From: Aquipuribacter sp051216895
GTDB taxonomy: Bacteria > Actinomycetota > Actinomycetes > Actinomycetales > JBBAYJ01
Direction of reading: 5' to 3'
Assembly (NCBI RefSeq): GCF_051216895.1
Contig: NZ_JBPKAO010000008.1
Coordinates: 124,001 to 188,000, forward strand
Length of the DNA: 64,000 bases
The notes under the pieces were generated by a model that made no database searches, was not told the DNA's origin, and worked only from the letters and a program-made list of their open reading frames with translations. Shown piece after piece: positions 43,601-52,218 of the stretch. Each line of letters starts with the position of its first letter. Position 1 is the first letter of the stretch. The position numbers and the translations under genes are program-made.

Positions 43601-45262
43601 TCAGGCACGGACGTCCACCGACCGGCGTCCGGTGACCGGTTCCCGTGTGACGACCGGGGCCTCGTCCGGGCTCCGCCGTCCCACGACGTCGGGCAACGGC
43701 TGCCCGTAGGGCTGGGGCGCGGGGCCACCCGCGGCGCGACGGTCGCCGTGACGCCCGCCCTCGCCGCTGCCCCAGCCGGTGTCACGGGGCTGGCCGTCGC
43801 CGACCTGCTCGCGGAGGTCGGCCAGCGCACCGCGCAGGACCTCGCGCGTCGCCTCGTCGCCACCGGCCAGGCCGATGTCGATGCCGGCCGCGGTGTGCTC
43901 CGCGGTGATGCGGACGGGACCGAGCTCGGCGGGGTTCAGGTGCAGCACGAGCCGGGTGACGTCGCCCAGCGCGGCCCCGGCGAGCCGGGACCGGGTGGCG
44001 GCGGCGACGGCCTCGAGCTGCTGCAGGGTGAACGGCCCGATGGACGCACCACCGGGGGCGGCGGCCTGGGCGGCCGGTGAGGCACCGGCCGACGTCACCA
44101 GCGGCGCCGGCCCACCGGCGGTCACCGGCTGCGTGGTCGGCTGCCCGGTGGTGACCGGCCCCGTCGTCGGCTGGGCGGGCCCGGCGTCACCCGCCGTCGC
44201 CCGGGTGGGGCTGCCCGGCGCGGCACCCAGGGCACCGGTACCGAGCGGCGGCACCCCCGACCGGCCCGCGGCGCTCGCGACGGTGGCCCCGGCGGAACCG
44301 GCGGACCAGCCCGCGGTCCCCGGCGCGACGGCCCGCTCGGCGCCGTCCGTGGTCCCGGCGACGGTGGCACCGTCGGTGGCGGCGGTCGAGGTGGTGCCGG
44401 TGGCAGCCGGGGCGCCGACCGGACCGGCGGCCCCCGCGGCGGCGGTCGTCGGGCCCGTGACCGCGTCGGTGCCGGGCGCACCGACCGTCCCGGCGGCGTC
44501 GGCCAGAGGTGCGGTGCCCGTCGCCGCGGTCGGCGCCCCGGTCCCTCCGGCGGGCGACGTGACGACCGCCGAGCCGGGGCCAGCCGCGCCGGGACCGGTC
44601 GCGGCGACCGTGCCGCCAAAGGCGGAGCCCGGGACGGCGCCGGGTGACCCGGAGGTGCCCGCCGCGGCGACGTCCACCGCGGTGAGGTCGACCGTGCTGG
44701 GGTCGACCGTGGTGGGGTCGACCGCGTTGCCGTCGGTCGGGCCCCCGTGGCCCGGGGTCGGCACGGTCCGGGTCGATGCGTCCGTCGGTCCGCCGGTGCG
44801 GTCGAGCGGGCTCCCGGGGCGTCCGGTGACCGTCGGGTCCTGGCCGGGACGGCTGCGCTGCTCGACGGCCGGGCCCACCGCACCCGACTCGTGGGCCTCG
44901 TAGGCCGCGCCACGGTCGCGGACCAGGGCCCGACGCGCCTCGGCCCGGTCCGCCGCACGGTCCGCCGCGCGGTCCGCCGCGCGGTCCGCCGCGCGGTCCG
45001 CCGCACGGTCCGCGGCACGGTCCGCGGCACGGTCCGCGGCACGGTCCGCGGCACGGTCCGCCGCACGGTCCGCCGCACGGTCCGCCGCACGGTCGGGGCG
45101 CTGGGCCGCGGGCCGGTCCGCCGCGCGGACGTCGCGCAGCACCCGGTCGAACGCACCGGCGTCGACCCGGCGGGACGCGCCGGCGGTGGCCGGCAGCAGG
45201 TCGCCGATCGCGGCGGCGCCGCCTCGGGCGCCGGGTGTCGTGGTCAGCTCGCGCATGGTCAT
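43601..45262 (-). CDS. fliK: Flagellar hook-length control protein FliK
   Basis: A 553-residue export substrate and molecular ruler. The C-terminal Flg_hook domain is clear (IGPFTLQQLEAVAAATRSRL, VTRLVLHLNPAELGPVRITAEH). The N-terminal and middle parts are low-complexity, as usual for FliK, and include twelve consecutive RAAD units encoded by a 12-bp tandem repeat. ATG 45262 overlaps the upstream peptidoglycan-hydrolase stop as ATGA. The length of this region in other bacteria sets hook length, so repeat number may matter here (inference). Confidence 0.93.
   Translation of the reverse strand: MTMRELTTTPGARGGAAAIGDLLPATAGASRRVDAGAFDRVLRDVRAADRPAAQRPDRAADRAADRAADRAADRAADRAADRAADRAADRAADRAADRAADRAADRAEARRALVRDRGAAYEAHESGAVGPAVEQRSRPGQDPTVTGRPGSPLDRTGGPTDASTRTVPTPGHGGPTDGNAVDPTTVDPSTVDLTAVDVAAAGTSGSPGAVPGSAFGGTVAATGPGAAGPGSAVVTSPAGGTGAPTAATGTAPLADAAGTVGAPGTDAVTGPTTAAAGAAGPVGAPAATGTTSTAATDGATVAGTTDGAERAVAPGTAGWSAGSAGATVASAAGRSGVPPLGTGALGAAPGSPTRATAGDAGPAQPTTGPVTTGQPTTQPVTAGGPAPLVTSAGASPAAQAAAPGGASIGPFTLQQLEAVAAATRSRLAGAALGDVTRLVLHLNPAELGPVRITAEHTAAGIDIGLAGGDEATREVLRGALADLREQVGDGQPRDTGWGSGEGGRHGDRRAAGGPAPQPYGQPLPDVVGRRSPDEAPVVTREPVTGRRSVDVRA
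44947..45090 (-). repeat. Twelve-copy 12-bp repeat in fliK
   Basis: Twelve units of the type GGTCCGCSGCRC (plus-strand reading) without interruption, encoding twelve RAAD tetrapeptides. Variation among units is limited to two positions. Copy-number change keeps frame. Confidence 0.95.
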
Positions 45263-46374
45263 CCTCGTCCCAGGGCCGCGGTGATCGCGGCGACGTAGTC
45301 TTGGGTCTCCTTGAACGGCGGGATCCCGCCGTGGCGCCGGACGTTGCCCGGGCCCGCGTTGTAGGCCGCGAGGGCCAGCTCGAGCGTGCCGAAGGCGTCC
45401 AGCTGCTGGCGCAGGTAGCGCGCGGCGCCGTCGATGGCCTGGACCGGGTTCATCGGGTCCACGCCCAGCTCGCGCGCCGTACCCGGCATGAGCTGCATGA
45501 GACCGCGGGCCCCGGCCGGGCTCACGGCGTCGGTACGCATCCCCGACTCCCGCTGGGCGACCGCCTGCAGGAGCCCGGCGGGCAGGTCGTGGCGTGCGGT
45601 CGCGGCCTGGAACGCCGCGCCCAGGTCCGCGCCGTTGGCCCAGGCCGGACGCGCGGACGCGGCCGGCACGGCGGCCGCGGCGGGGGCGGCCCCCTCGGCC
45701 GGCACGACCCGGCGGATGGTCGTGGTGTCGGGCCACACCGCGCTGATCATGACGTCGGTGCCCTTGCGGCGGGCGTGGAGCATCTGCCCGTCACCGACGT
45801 AGATGCCGATGTGACGACCGCTGGGCGAGCTCTTGCTGTCGTAGACCAGCAGGTCGCCGGGCCGCGCGTCGGCCATCGAGGCCACCTCGGTACCCACCGT
45901 GCGCTGCTCGGAGACCGTGCGGGGCACGCTGACGCCGAGGTCCTTGAAGACCCGCTGCACCAGCCCGGAGCAGTCGAACCCCTTGGCGGGGTCCGTGCCG
46001 CCCCACAGGTAGGGCACGCCGAGGTACTTCCGCGCGGTGGCGACCACGTCGGCCCCCGTCGGTCCGGACGACCCGCCGGACGGGGCGGCGGACGCAGCAG
46101 CAGCAGCAGCCGAGGCGGTGGCGCCCGAGGACGCGGCGGTGGCGGCGCCGAGCCCGGACCCCAGGCCGGTGGCACCCAGGGCCTGCGCCAGGGGCGTGGT
46201 CGCCGAGCCGGTCCCGGTGGTCCCGCTCGTGCTGCGGACCGCGGTGCTGAGCGAGCTCGCGAAGGAGTCCGCGAGCAGCGGGTCGACCTGTGCGCGCCCG
46301 GTCCGCGACGACAGCATGTCGATGCGGGAGGTGATGGTCGCGATCCGCGACTGCACCTCGGCGATGCCGCTCAT
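45259..46374 (-). CDS. Two-domain peptidoglycan hydrolase: NlpC/P60 + lytic transglycosylase
   Basis: A 371-residue flagellar-locus hydrolase. An N-terminal helical segment (MSGIAEVQSRIATITSRIDMLSS) has no signal peptide. Residues about 105-215 form an NlpC/P60 peptidase (YLGVPYLWGGTDPAKGFDCSGLVQ, Cys135; GRHIGIYVGDG, His188). Residues about 245-371 form an SLT-type lytic transglycosylase (AQRESGMR, Glu276; GLMQLMPGTA; LAAYNAGPG). It thus carries activities against both peptide and glycan bonds. Position between fliJ and fliK suggests it opens the wall for rod assembly, replacing FlgJ, and lacking a signal it may leave through the flagellar export system. ATGA overlaps on both sides. Confidence 0.9.
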   Translation of the reverse strand: MSGIAEVQSRIATITSRIDMLSSRTGRAQVDPLLADSFASSLSTAVRSTSGTTGTGSATTPLAQALGATGLGSGLGAATAASSGATASAAAAAASAAPSGGSSGPTGADVVATARKYLGVPYLWGGTDPAKGFDCSGLVQRVFKDLGVSVPRTVSEQRTVGTEVASMADARPGDLLVYDSKSSPSGRHIGIYVGDGQMLHARRKGTDVMISAVWPDTTTIRRVVPAEGAAPAAAAVPAASARPAWANGADLGAAFQAATARHDLPAGLLQAVAQRESGMRTDAVSPAGARGLMQLMPGTARELGVDPMNPVQAIDGAARYLRQQLDAFGTLELALAAYNAGPGNVRRHGGIPPFKETQDYVAAITAALGRG

Positions 46375-46787
46375 CGGCCGGCCTCGCGGTGACGGCGCAG
46401 GCCGGCCACGACGTCGTCGAGCTCGGCGGCCTCCAGGTGCTCGCGCCGGGCGCGCCGCTCCTCGGCCCGTCGTTCCTCCAGCCGCTCGACGGCCTTGAGC
46501 CGCATCCGGGCCCGCGAGACGAGCTCCTGCTGCTGCTCCTCCTCGGCCAGGGCGCTGACCAGGGCGTCGTCGGCCCGGGACAGGTCGCCGAGCAGACCCG
46601 CGCGGCGGGCCAGGGCCAGCCGGGGGTCGCCCCCGGCCTCGAGCAGGTGCGGGTCGCCGGTGAGGCGACCGACGACCTGGGCGCGGGCGGCCTGAGCGCG
46701 GGCGCGGGCGCCGACCGCCGTGGCGGCGTCGCGCTCGGCCTCGCGGCGGGCCGTCCGACGCAGCCCGAGCAGGGCGGTCAGGCTCAT
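46371..46787 (-). CDS. fliJ: Flagellar export protein FliJ
   Basis: A 138-residue protein that is nearly all charged coiled coil (LGLRRTARREAERDAATAVGARARAQAARAQVV, EEEQQQELVSRARMRLKAVERLEERRAEERRARREHLEAAELDDVV). Sequence identity to known FliJ is weak by eye, but length, composition and place directly after fliI support the call. By family it links the FliI ATPase to FlhA. ATGA overlaps with fliI and with the hydrolase gene. Confidence 0.85.
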   Translation of the reverse strand: MSLTALLGLRRTARREAERDAATAVGARARAQAARAQVVGRLTGDPHLLEAGGDPRLALARRAGLLGDLSRADDALVSALAEEEQQQELVSRARMRLKAVERLEERRAEERRARREHLEAAELDDVVAGLRRHREAGR

Positions 46788-48124
46788 GACGTGCCCGCCG
46801 CGTCGGCGATGGCGCGCAGCGCGCGGACCGTCTCGGCCACGGGGGCGGGCTCGGCCAGGCCCTGCGAGCAGAACACCTCGACCGGCCCCTGCAGCCGCAG
46901 CGCGGCGTCCACGTCGGCGTTGCTGCCGGCCACGTAGGCCCCGACCTCGACCAGGTCGCGGGCGTCGCGGTGCGCGGCCAGGATGCGGCGCACCCGCGAG
47001 GCCGCCTGCAGCTCCTCCGGCGTGCTGATGTGGGGGGCCAGACGCGAGATCGAGGCGAGCACGTCGACGCTGGGGAACCGGCCCGCCGTGGCGATGGCGC
47101 GGCTCAGCACGACGTGGCCGTCGAGCACACCACGCACGGCGTCGGCGATCGGCTCGTTGTGGTCGTCGCCGTCGACCAGCACCGTGTAGACGCCGGTGAT
47201 GGACCCGGTGGCCAGCGGGCCGGCGCGCTCCAGCAGGCGGGGCAGCATCGCGAACACCGACGGCGGGAACCCGCGGGTGGCCGGGGGCTCCCCCGCGCTC
47301 AGGGCGACCTCGCGCTGGGCGGTCGCGACCCGGGTCAGGCTGTCCATCAGCAGGACGACGTCCGCGCCCTCGGCGGCGAAGCCCTCGGCGATGCGGGTCG
47401 CGGCGAACGCGGCGCGCAGCCGCAGCAGCGGCGGGTCGTCGGAGGTGGACACGACGACGACGGAGCGGGCGAGCCCCTCCGGTCCCAGGTCGTCCTCGAC
47501 GAACTGGCGCACCTCCCGGCCACGCTCACCGACCAGCGCGATGACGGTCACGGCGGCCTCGTTGTTGCGCGTGATCATGGACAGCAGGCTCGACTTGCCG
47601 ACCCCGGACCCGGCGAACACGCCGATCCGCTGGCCGCGTCCGACGGGCGTGAAGCCGTCCAGGACCCTGACGCCCAGGGGCAGGCGCGAGGTGATGCGAC
47701 CGCGGGTCAGGGGCGAGGGGGCCGCACCGTCCACGTCACCGAGCTGCGTGGTGGCGGGGGCCGGACGGCCGTCCAGCGGGGCCCCGGTGGGGTCGATGAC
47801 GCGTCCGAGCAGCTCCCGGCCGAGCGGCACCCGGGCACGGGTCCCGGTGGCGCGGGCCGGGACGCCGACGGCCAGGCCGGCCGTGCCGTGCAGGGGCGTG
47901 CAGGACAGCCGGGTGCCGTGCGCGGCGACGACCTCGGCCTCGACCGTGGCGGCACCGTCACCGACCAGGACGATCTCGCCGAGGGCGGCCCGGACGCCGT
48001 CGATCTCGACGCCCAGGCCCACGACGGCGCTGACGCGGCCGCGGCGGCTGGGCGCGGAGGCCGCGGCCGCCCGCTGCAGCCGGGGCGCCACGAGGCGACG
48101 GACGTCCGTCGCCGCGGCGCTCAC
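46784..48124 (-). CDS. fliI: Flagellar export ATPase FliI
   Basis: A 446-residue F1-beta-like ATPase. Walker A is AGSGVGKS (171-178). Others are VIALVGERGREVRQFVEDDLG, GADVVLLMDSLTRVATAQREVALSAGEPPATRGFPPSVFAMLPRLLERAG, the type III secretion ATPase signature, and GSITGVYTVLVDGDDHNEPIADAVRGVLDGHVVLSR. It energises substrate unloading at the export gate. GTG 48124 overlaps the fliH stop as GTGA. Confidence 0.97.
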   Translation of the reverse strand: MSAAATDVRRLVAPRLQRAAAASAPSRRGRVSAVVGLGVEIDGVRAALGEIVLVGDGAATVEAEVVAAHGTRLSCTPLHGTAGLAVGVPARATGTRARVPLGRELLGRVIDPTGAPLDGRPAPATTQLGDVDGAAPSPLTRGRITSRLPLGVRVLDGFTPVGRGQRIGVFAGSGVGKSSLLSMITRNNEAAVTVIALVGERGREVRQFVEDDLGPEGLARSVVVVSTSDDPPLLRLRAAFAATRIAEGFAAEGADVVLLMDSLTRVATAQREVALSAGEPPATRGFPPSVFAMLPRLLERAGPLATGSITGVYTVLVDGDDHNEPIADAVRGVLDGHVVLSRAIATAGRFPSVDVLASISRLAPHISTPEELQAASRVRRILAAHRDARDLVEVGAYVAGSNADVDAALRLQGPVEVFCSQGLAEPAPVAETVRALRAIADAAGTS

Positions 48125-48777
48125 CGCTCGACCTCGGTCATGGCGGCGACCGCGGCCTCGACGGCCGGCACGAGCAGGTCGGTGACCGTGGTGGCCCCGG
48201 TCCGGACGACGACGTCACCGTCGGACAGCCGCACGTCGGCGACCACCACGACCCCGGTGGGCAGCCCGTCGGGGAGCACGCCCTCGCGCTCGAGCAGCCT
48301 CACGGCGTCGGGCATAACGTGCACGGTCGTCGGGGCGCCGGGCTCGGCCTCGTCCAGCGCCCGGCGGAGCCGGCCCACCAGCGCGTCGGCGGTGGGGGCG
48401 GCGTCGAGCACGACCTGGCGGGCCAGGTCGGCGGCGCAGGTCGCGACGACCTCGACGAGGTCGGCGACCTCGACGGTGGCGTCCTCCTGCAGCTGGACCG
48501 CGCCGGCCCGCAGCTGCAGCATAAGGTCGCCGAGCCGGGTCCGGACCTGGTCCCGCTCCGCGGCGAGGGCGGCGAGGCGGGCCTCCTCCTGGGCGCCCAC
48601 GGTCGCGGTGGCCCGACGCAGGCCCTCGCTGTAGCCCGTGGCGTACCCGGCGGCGTAGCCGTCGGCGCGACCGGGGCCGGCCGTACCGGTGGGACCGGGC
48701 ACGACGCCGGGCACGAACGGGCGGACCTGGGGGACTCCCGGCTCGCGACGGGCGAGCAGCTCAGGAGACGAACTCAT
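48121..48777 (-). CDS. fliH: Flagellar assembly protein FliH
   Basis: A 218-residue regulator of FliI. The N-terminal part has the Gly-rich GYAAGYATGYSEGLRRA of FliH, then a coiled coil (EEARLAALAAERDQVRTRLGDLMLQL) and a V-ATPase-E-like C-terminus (DLVEVVATCAADLARQVVLDAAPTADALVGRLRRAL, VHVMPDAVRLLER). ATG 48777 is chosen over in-frame GTG codons at 48783 and 48786. It overlaps the fliG end by 17 bp. Confidence 0.92.
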   Translation of the reverse strand: MSSSPELLARREPGVPQVRPFVPGVVPGPTGTAGPGRADGYAAGYATGYSEGLRRATATVGAQEEARLAALAAERDQVRTRLGDLMLQLRAGAVQLQEDATVEVADLVEVVATCAADLARQVVLDAAPTADALVGRLRRALDEAEPGAPTTVHVMPDAVRLLEREGVLPDGLPTGVVVVADVRLSDGDVVVRTGATTVTDLLVPAVEAAVAAMTEVER

Positions 48778-49831
48778 CGTCACCACCCCGTCTCACGACG
48801 ATCTGGCCGGACTCCTCGAGCGAGCGGATGATCTGGACGATCGTGGCCTGGGCCTCCTCGACCGCGGACACCCGGACGCTGCCGAGCACCTCGATCTCGT
48901 CGACCAGGTCCTGACGCGCCCGCTCGGACACGTTGGACAGCACCTTGTCCCTCACGACGGCGGCCACCGACTTGAGCGCCGTGGCCAGGACGACCGAGTC
49001 GACCTGGCGCAGCACCATCTGCACGGCCCGGTCCTCGAGGCTGACGACGTCGGCGAACACGAACAGCCGGGCCCGGACCTCCTCGGCCAGGGCCGGGTCG
49101 GTGGCCTCCAGGCCGTCGAGGATGGCGCGCTCGGTGGCGGCGTCGGCGCGGTTGATGACGTCGACCAGGCTCTGCACGCCACCGGTCATCACGTCACCGG
49201 TGCTCTGCGGCAGCACGGACGACGTCCGGGCCTTGAGCACCTCCTGGAGGATGTTGAGCGCGTGCGGCTGGAACCGGCCGGTGTGGGCGAGCCGGCGGGC
49301 CACGGCGGCCTGGTCGGTGGCCGACAGCCCGGCCATGACCACCGACGCCTGGTCCGGACGCAGGTGCACCAGGACGGCGGCCAGGGTCTGGGGGTGCTCA
49401 CCGCGCAGGATCGACATCAGCTGCTGGGGGTCGACGTCCTGCAGGAACTTCAGCGGCCGCTCCGCGACCGAGCTGGCGATCCGCTTCATGACGTCGCCGG
49501 CGTCCTCCTTGCCCAGCGAGCGCTCGAGCATGTCGCGGGCGTAGCCCTCGCCCCCTGCGCCGACGACCCCTTGACGGACGGCCAGGCTGTGGAACTGGGT
49601 CAGCACCTGCCCGGCGATGGCCGGGGAGACGTCGCGGAGCCGGACGACCTGGGCGACCAGCTCGTCGAGGTCGGTGCCGCCGAGGTGGCGGATGACGTTC
49701 GCGGCGCGCTCCTTGCCGAGCATGACCAGCAGGACGGCGGCCTTCTGCAGACCCGACAGGTCGACGGCCGGGACCGGTGCGCGGCCGGTGCCCGGGTCGA
49801 CGGACAGCGGCGGGGTGTCGGTGACGGTCAT
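48761..49831 (-). CDS. fliG: Flagellar motor switch protein FliG
   Basis: A 356-residue C-ring protein that meets the stator. The N-terminal part has LSGLQKAAVLLVMLGKERAANVIRHL, the middle part EHPQTLAAVLVHLRPDQASVVMAGL, and the C-terminal torque domain has LRQVDSVVLATALKSVAAVVRDKVLSNVSERARQDLVDEIEVLGSVRVSAVEEAQATIVQIIRSLEESGQIVV with the expected charged residues. GGAGGTCCTC precedes ATG 49831, which overlaps the fliF stop as ATGA. Confidence 0.97.
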   Translation of the reverse strand: MTVTDTPPLSVDPGTGRAPVPAVDLSGLQKAAVLLVMLGKERAANVIRHLGGTDLDELVAQVVRLRDVSPAIAGQVLTQFHSLAVRQGVVGAGGEGYARDMLERSLGKEDAGDVMKRIASSVAERPLKFLQDVDPQQLMSILRGEHPQTLAAVLVHLRPDQASVVMAGLSATDQAAVARRLAHTGRFQPHALNILQEVLKARTSSVLPQSTGDVMTGGVQSLVDVINRADAATERAILDGLEATDPALAEEVRARLFVFADVVSLEDRAVQMVLRQVDSVVLATALKSVAAVVRDKVLSNVSERARQDLVDEIEVLGSVRVSAVEEAQATIVQIIRSLEESGQIVVRRGGDDEFVS

Positions 49832-51456
49832 GAGGACCTCCGGTCGGCGAGCCAGGAGCGCAGCAGCTCGGCCACCTCGGCCGGTTCGCGGTCGACGAGG
49901 TCGATGACCTCCTCGCGCTGCACCTGCAGCGCGGCGATCTCCTCCGCCTCGGGGTCGGGGGCGGCGGGCAGGGCCTCACGGGGTGCGGGGACCGGCGGCA
50001 GGGGCGCCGGCGGCAGGGGCTCCTCGAGCGGTTCGTACAGGCCCAGGTCGACGGGCTCGGTCCGCTTGCGACGGCGGCCCAGGACGATCGTCACGATGAT
50101 GACGACCAGGACCAGGACCGCCAGGACCGCGTTCCAGATCCACTGCTCCTGGGCCGCGGCGGCCTCCGCCTCCGCGGCGGCCTCCAGCTCGGCGGCGACG
50201 GCGTCGGCGTCCCCGACGTCGAACGGCATCTGGGTCACCGAGACCACGTCGCCGCGCGCCGCGTCCAGGCCGACCGCGGCGGACACGGTGTCCTGCAGGG
50301 CGAGCATGTCGGCGCGGGCCACGGCATCGCGGTCGACGACCACGGACACGCTGAGCCGCTCGACCGCGCCGGGGGCCTGAACGACCCGCTCGGTGACCTT
50401 GCCCACGGCGTTGTTGACCGTGCTGGACTCCGACTCGTAGGCGGAGTCCGCGCCGCCGGCGTTGGGCACGGCGATGTTGTCCGGGCCGAGGACCCCGGCC
50501 TCGTTGTTGCCGGCGCCGGTGTAGGCCTCGGTCTCGACGGTCTGGCTGAGCGGCAGGACGCCCTCCTCGGGGGCGAGGAAACGCTCGGTCGTCGCCTCGG
50601 ACTCGTCGAAGTTGAGCCCCGCCGTGACGGTGGCGACGGCGTTGCCGGGCCCCACGACGGTGTCCAGCAGGGTCTGCAGGTCCCCGGCGACGCGGCTCTC
50701 GAACTCGGCGGTCATGTCGGCCGCCTCGCCGCCGCCGGCCGCGGCGCCGGGACCACCGGACGCGGACAGCATCGAGCCCTCGGCGTCGACGACGGTGACC
50801 GACTCCGGCGTCATGCCCTCGATGGACGAGGAGACCAGGTTGACGATCGACTGCACCTGGCCCTTGTCGAGGGTGGTGCCGGTCGCGGTCTGCACGAGCA
50901 CGCTGGCGGTGGGGGTGTCGCTCTCCTCGAGGAACACGTCCTTCTCGGGGATGGCGAGGTGGACCACGGCGGTCTCGACCCCGTCGATGGCGGCGATGGT
51001 CTTGGCGAGCTCGCCCTCCATCGCCCGCTGGTAGGCGACCTCCTGCTGGAACTGCGAGGCGGTGACGCCCTGCTCGTCCAGCAGCGAGTAACCGCCCGTG
51101 TCGTCGCCCGGCAGGCCGGCGGCGGACATCTGCAGCCGCAGGTCGTACACCCGGTCGCTCGGCACCAGGACCGTGGCCCCGCCGTCGGCCAGCTCGTAGG
51201 GGACCCCGGCGGCCTGCAGCTGCTCGACCACGGCACCGCCGTCGGCGGAGGACAACCCGGTGAACAGCGGGCCCAGCTGCGGGGCGCGCTGCCACTGGAC
51301 GAACACGACGGCGCCGACGAGCAGGGCGACCGCGACGACGACGCCGATGGTCTTCTGCGCGGGCGGCAGGTCGTTCCAGGCGGACTGGGCCCGACGGGCC
51401 TGCTGGGTGGCCTTGACGCGGGGGTCGTTGCTGACCACGTTCTGCCGCGGGCTCAC
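49828..51456 (-). CDS. fliF: Flagellar MS-ring protein FliF
   Basis: A 542-residue membrane ring protein. TM1 (KTIGVVVAVALLVGAVVFVQW), the periplasmic ring-building region (LGPLFTGLSSADGGAVVEQLQAAGVPYELADGGATVLVPSDRVYDLRLQMSAAGLP, ARVHLAIP-type AVVHLAIPEKDVFLEES, GMTPESVTVVDAEGSML), TM2 (WNAVLAVLVLVVIIVTIVLG) and a cytoplasmic tail for FliG binding (ADRR). GTG 51456 overlaps the fliE stop as GTGA. Confidence 0.97.
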   Translation of the reverse strand: MSPRQNVVSNDPRVKATQQARRAQSAWNDLPPAQKTIGVVVAVALLVGAVVFVQWQRAPQLGPLFTGLSSADGGAVVEQLQAAGVPYELADGGATVLVPSDRVYDLRLQMSAAGLPGDDTGGYSLLDEQGVTASQFQQEVAYQRAMEGELAKTIAAIDGVETAVVHLAIPEKDVFLEESDTPTASVLVQTATGTTLDKGQVQSIVNLVSSSIEGMTPESVTVVDAEGSMLSASGGPGAAAGGGEAADMTAEFESRVAGDLQTLLDTVVGPGNAVATVTAGLNFDESEATTERFLAPEEGVLPLSQTVETEAYTGAGNNEAGVLGPDNIAVPNAGGADSAYESESSTVNNAVGKVTERVVQAPGAVERLSVSVVVDRDAVARADMLALQDTVSAAVGLDAARGDVVSVTQMPFDVGDADAVAAELEAAAEAEAAAAQEQWIWNAVLAVLVLVVIIVTIVLGRRRKRTEPVDLGLYEPLEEPLPPAPLPPVPAPREALPAAPDPEAEEIAALQVQREEVIDLVDREPAEVAELLRSWLADRRSS

Positions 51457-51809
51457 AGCTGCATCCTCATGACCTCGGAGTAGGCGTCGACGGCCTTGTT
51501 GCGCAGCGCCACGGTCATCTGGGTGGCGAGCGTGGCCTCGGTCGCGGCGATCGTGTACTGGCTCGGGTCGGCGAGCTGGCCGGTGACGGCCTGCACGGCC
51601 AGCTCGTCCGCGGTGGCCTGCAGCTGCTGGACCTGGTCGAGGCGACCGACGGTGGCCTGGCCGAGGCCGGCGTTCTGCAGGGCCCCGGCGAACTCGGTGC
51701 CGGCGGCCGCGCTGGCGGCGGGGTCCACGGGCGGCAGGGGCGCCGACAGCGGGCCGACCGGGGCGACGGGGCCGGGTCCGGTGACCGCGCCGATGGGCTG
51801 CATGCTCAT
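51453..51809 (-). CDS. fliE: Flagellar hook-basal body protein FliE
   Basis: A 118-residue adaptor joining MS-ring and rod. After a Pro-rich start it shows FAGALQNAGLGQATVGRLDQVQQLQATADELAVQAVTG and the C-terminal helix YTIAATEATLATQMTVALRNKAVDAYSEVMRMQL, ending as FliE does. ATG 51809 overlaps the flgC stop as ATGA. Confidence 0.95.
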   Translation of the reverse strand: MSMQPIGAVTGPGPVAPVGPLSAPLPPVDPAASAAAGTEFAGALQNAGLGQATVGRLDQVQQLQATADELAVQAVTGQLADPSQYTIAATEATLATQMTVALRNKAVDAYSEVMRMQL

Positions 51810-52213
51810 GAGTTCCTCCCGACGTTGATGGCGGCGGAGTAGGCGTCACGGGCCCGGTCGACCACGGCGAGGTTCGCCTGGTAGCCGCGCTGCGCCATCA
51901 TCAGCTGCGCCATCTGGCTGGCCATGTCGATGTCGGGGGTGCGGATGTACCCCTCGGCGTCGGCGTAGGGGTGCTGGGGGTCGTAGACCATCCGGCCGTT
52001 CGGGTCGCCGAGCTCGACGCCCGCGACCTGCGCGCCGCCGATCCCCTCGCCGTACTGCACGGAGCGGGCCATCACGTAGCGCGCCTGGAACGCGTCCTCG
52101 CCGGCCGGGTTGACGGTGTTGAGGTTCGACAGGTTGTCGCTGACCGCGTCGAGCCACTTGCGGTAGACGGTCACGCCGGAGCCCGCGACGCCGAAGACGG
52201 GGAAGGAGGACAC
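51806..52213 (-). CDS. flgC: Flagellar rod protein FlgC
   Basis: A 135-residue proximal rod protein with N-terminal FGVAGSGVTVYRKWLDAVSDNLSNLNTV, central ARYVMARSV, YDPQHPYADAEGYIRTPDIDMASQMAQLMMAQRGYQANLAVVDRARDAYSAAINVGR. It starts at GTG 52213, 5 nt after the flgB stop. Confidence 0.96.
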   Translation of the reverse strand: MSSFPVFGVAGSGVTVYRKWLDAVSDNLSNLNTVNPAGEDAFQARYVMARSVQYGEGIGGAQVAGVELGDPNGRMVYDPQHPYADAEGYIRTPDIDMASQMAQLMMAQRGYQANLAVVDRARDAYSAAINVGRNS

Positions 52214-52218
52214 CCGGG

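Noticed and set aside
44947..45090. Dense 12-bp repeats as CRISPR or an origin iteron array
   Set aside because: They lie in frame inside fliK and encode RAAD units; no spacers, DnaA boxes or AT-rich unwinding region.
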